64,000 bases of DNA from Brachybacterium sp. YJGR34 (lineage in GTDB: Bacteria > Actinomycetota > Actinomycetes > Actinomycetales > Dermabacteraceae). A model generated the notes under the pieces. It was not told the origin of the DNA. It ran no database searches and was given only the letters and a program-made list of their open reading frames with translations. Location of the stretch: assembly GCF_003347015.1 (NCBI RefSeq), contig NZ_PNFB01000004.1:124001-188000 (forward strand), read 5' to 3'. The translations under genes were made by a program, and so were the position numbers. Below, one piece after another: positions 62,696 to 64,000 of this stretch; within the stretch, counting starts at the first letter, position 1, and each line of letters opens with the position of its first letter.

Positions 62696-64000
62696 GTGGA
62701 ACGACTGCAGCCCCCACGATCCTCGACGCACCGAGGGAGCCCACCCCTCCTGAAGGGCGTTGTCGCGGCCGTCGCCGCAGCGAGCCTGACCCTTCTCGGA
62801 CTCCCGCCGGCGGTCGCCGCCGAGACGGACGACTCCGAAGCGCTGGGCCGCGTGATCAACGCCGATGCGCTGGGTCTCGACCTGGCCGATGTCGGCACCA
62901 GCGCCTCCGGCTTCCCGAGCGATGCGGGCCCGAACGCCAACCCGCTGAACGTCGGCCTGATCGACGACTCGATCGCGCTCGACCTCGGCACTCTCACCCT
63001 GCCGCTGATCGGCGACGAGAACAACGTCGGCCTGCTGCACCTCGGCGAGGCGGGGGCTCTCTCGAGCTTCGCCACGTCGCCGGATGCGGTCAGCTCGACC
63101 GCGAGCGCCGGAGCCGTGGGGGAAGGCGGAGGCCTGGACCTCGACGGGATCGCGAATGGCACGTACGGCACCTCCCGCGTCGACCTGACGACCCTGCTCG
63201 CGCAGGCGGGTGTGGACGGGCTGACCGATGACATCGTCGACGAGCTCGCTCTCGAGCTCGGCGCCATGGGGTCCACGGCCTCGGAGGCCAACGGGGAGAC
63301 CTCGTCCGAGTACGTGATCGTGGACGGTCAGCTGATGATCAGCTCGCCGCTGGTCGGGGAGCTCGCCACCGAGCTCGACACCGCGGTGACAGGCGTCGGC
63401 ACGACTCTCGACGCGGCCGTCGGGGCGGAAGGTGCGCTGGGAAGCATCGCGCAGGCCGCGTCGATCGATCTCAATGTCGGCCTGGTCGCCGTCGAGGCCG
63501 GCGGCGGGACGATCGGACTGACGGGGCTCGACGCGGCGCTCGAGCAGGCGAGCTCCTCGCTCCTCGAGCAGCCGTTGACCGATGAGAACGGCCTGGTCTC
63601 CATCAGCCTTGCGGACGGGACCATCGCTGTCGACCTGCAGCAGCTGGGCGGAGCGGACGGCCTCAACGGCCTCCCCGCGAACACCGAGCTCCTGGACGCG
63701 GAGACCATCGGACTGATCACGGGAGCCACGAGCGAAGCTCTCGGCACCGTCTCCGAGCGTGCCGGTCAGGTGCTCATCGACGACGTGTTCAACACTGTCG
63801 GTCTCACGGTCGAGCTCCCCGCCTCGGTCTCGGCCCTCGGGCTGCCCGCGGCCGATGTCGACATCGTCGTGGAGACGACGCTCGGCCAGCTCGCCGGCAC
63901 CGCCGAGGGCGAGCCGACCATCGACATCGACGGAAGCCTGCTCGGTATCATCCCGATCGGCACTCTGCTCGATGCGGTCGAGCCGGTTCTCGAGACCGTC
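62696..64000 (+). CDS. choice-of-anchor G family surface protein (3' truncated by window end)
   Basis: The frame is open for 435 codons to the last base and has no stop in the window. GTG 62696 is preferred because GGAG lies 5 nt upstream; GTG 62690 is possible. A signal peptide of about 41 residues (LLKGVVAAVAAASLTLLGLPPAVAA) is followed by EALGRVINADALGLDLADVG, a long Ala/Gly/Asp-rich exported region, and repeated segments such as LIDDSIALDLGTLTLPLIGDENNVGLLHLGEAGALSSF-type strands. This is the pattern of the choice-of-anchor G family of Gram-positive surface proteins. The C-terminal anchor lies beyond the window. It follows the SipW locus and may share its secretion context. Confidence 0.8.
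   Translation, partial: MERLQPPRSSTHRGSPPLLKGVVAAVAAASLTLLGLPPAVAAETDDSEALGRVINADALGLDLADVGTSASGFPSDAGPNANPLNVGLIDDSIALDLGTLTLPLIGDENNVGLLHLGEAGALSSFATSPDAVSSTASAGAVGEGGGLDLDGIANGTYGTSRVDLTTLLAQAGVDGLTDDIVDELALELGAMGSTASEANGETSSEYVIVDGQLMISSPLVGELATELDTAVTGVGTTLDAAVGAEGALGSIAQAASIDLNVGLVAVEAGGGTIGLTGLDAALEQASSSLLEQPLTDENGLVSISLADGTIAVDLQQLGGADGLNGLPANTELLDAETIGLITGATSEALGTVSERAGQVLIDDVFNTVGLTVELPASVSALGLPAADVDIVVETTLGQLAGTAEGEPTIDIDGSLLGIIPIGTLLDAVEPVLETV

Overview
The window is very GC-rich and gene-dense. It has many GTG starts, 4-nt NTGA stop/start overlaps and extracytoplasmic proteins with SipW-type signals. These features fit a high-GC actinobacterium. The combination of choice-of-anchor G/SipW proteins, a fused RmlC-RmlD and large sugar-transport clusters suggests a Brachybacterium-like member of the Dermabacteraceae. 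That placement is inference; no rRNA or housekeeping marker is present.

Layout, left to right. 0-1.7 kb: tail of a HelD/UvrD-like helicase, then an AbiEi/DUF559 protein bracketed by two 54-nt hairpins of the same design. 1.8-7 kb: adenosine deaminase (minus strand), then dTDP-L-rhamnose genes rmlA, rmlB and rmlCD and an Arr rifamycin ADP-ribosyltransferase. 7-14.5 kb: MFS carrier, amidohydrolase, GltS-type symporter and a taurine/nitrate-type ABC importer. 14.6-33.6 kb: a surface-polymer island, visibly poorer in GC in its first part. A plus-strand arm holds an asparagine-synthetase-like protein, a glycosyltransferase, a Wzm/Wzt-type exporter and a deacetylase. A convergent minus-strand arm holds UDP-ManNAc dehydrogenase, UDP-GlcNAc 2-epimerase, a coiled-coil protein, glycosyltransferases, a pyruvyltransferase and two related alpha/beta-hydrolase-like proteins. 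Together they point to a pyruvylated polymer containing N-acetylmannosaminuronic acid, exported by an ABC transporter.

33.6-49 kb: carbohydrate scavenging. A sugar ABC importer and a sulfatase are divergent from a regulator that joins a degenerate IS630-family transposase to a complete LacI-type repressor. Next come a membrane-anchored glycosidase-like protein (with a decayed relative at 33.6 kb), a P-loop GTPase with a small partner, and an oxidoreductase, LacI regulator, PhyH-type dioxygenase and sugar-porter group. 49-59.5 kb: an alpha/beta-hydrolase that seems to have lost its catalytic Ser and His, a two-domain glycosyltransferase, an aldo/keto reductase, a DUF6270 protein and a GntR-controlled operon with a DHDPS/NanA-type lyase and a sugar ABC importer.

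59.6-64 kb: a SipW secretion locus. Two short proteins share the WTDxE signal pattern. They are followed by a SipW-type signal peptidase fused to an exported domain with an LAxTG sorting signal, then the start of a choice-of-anchor G surface protein that runs off the window. No tRNA, rRNA, CRISPR array or intact insertion sequence was seen. The most unusual items are the IS630-LacI fusion, the hairpin-bracketed DUF559 gene, the SipW-LAxTG fusion, the GTPase pair and the paired hydrolase-like genes of the polymer island.
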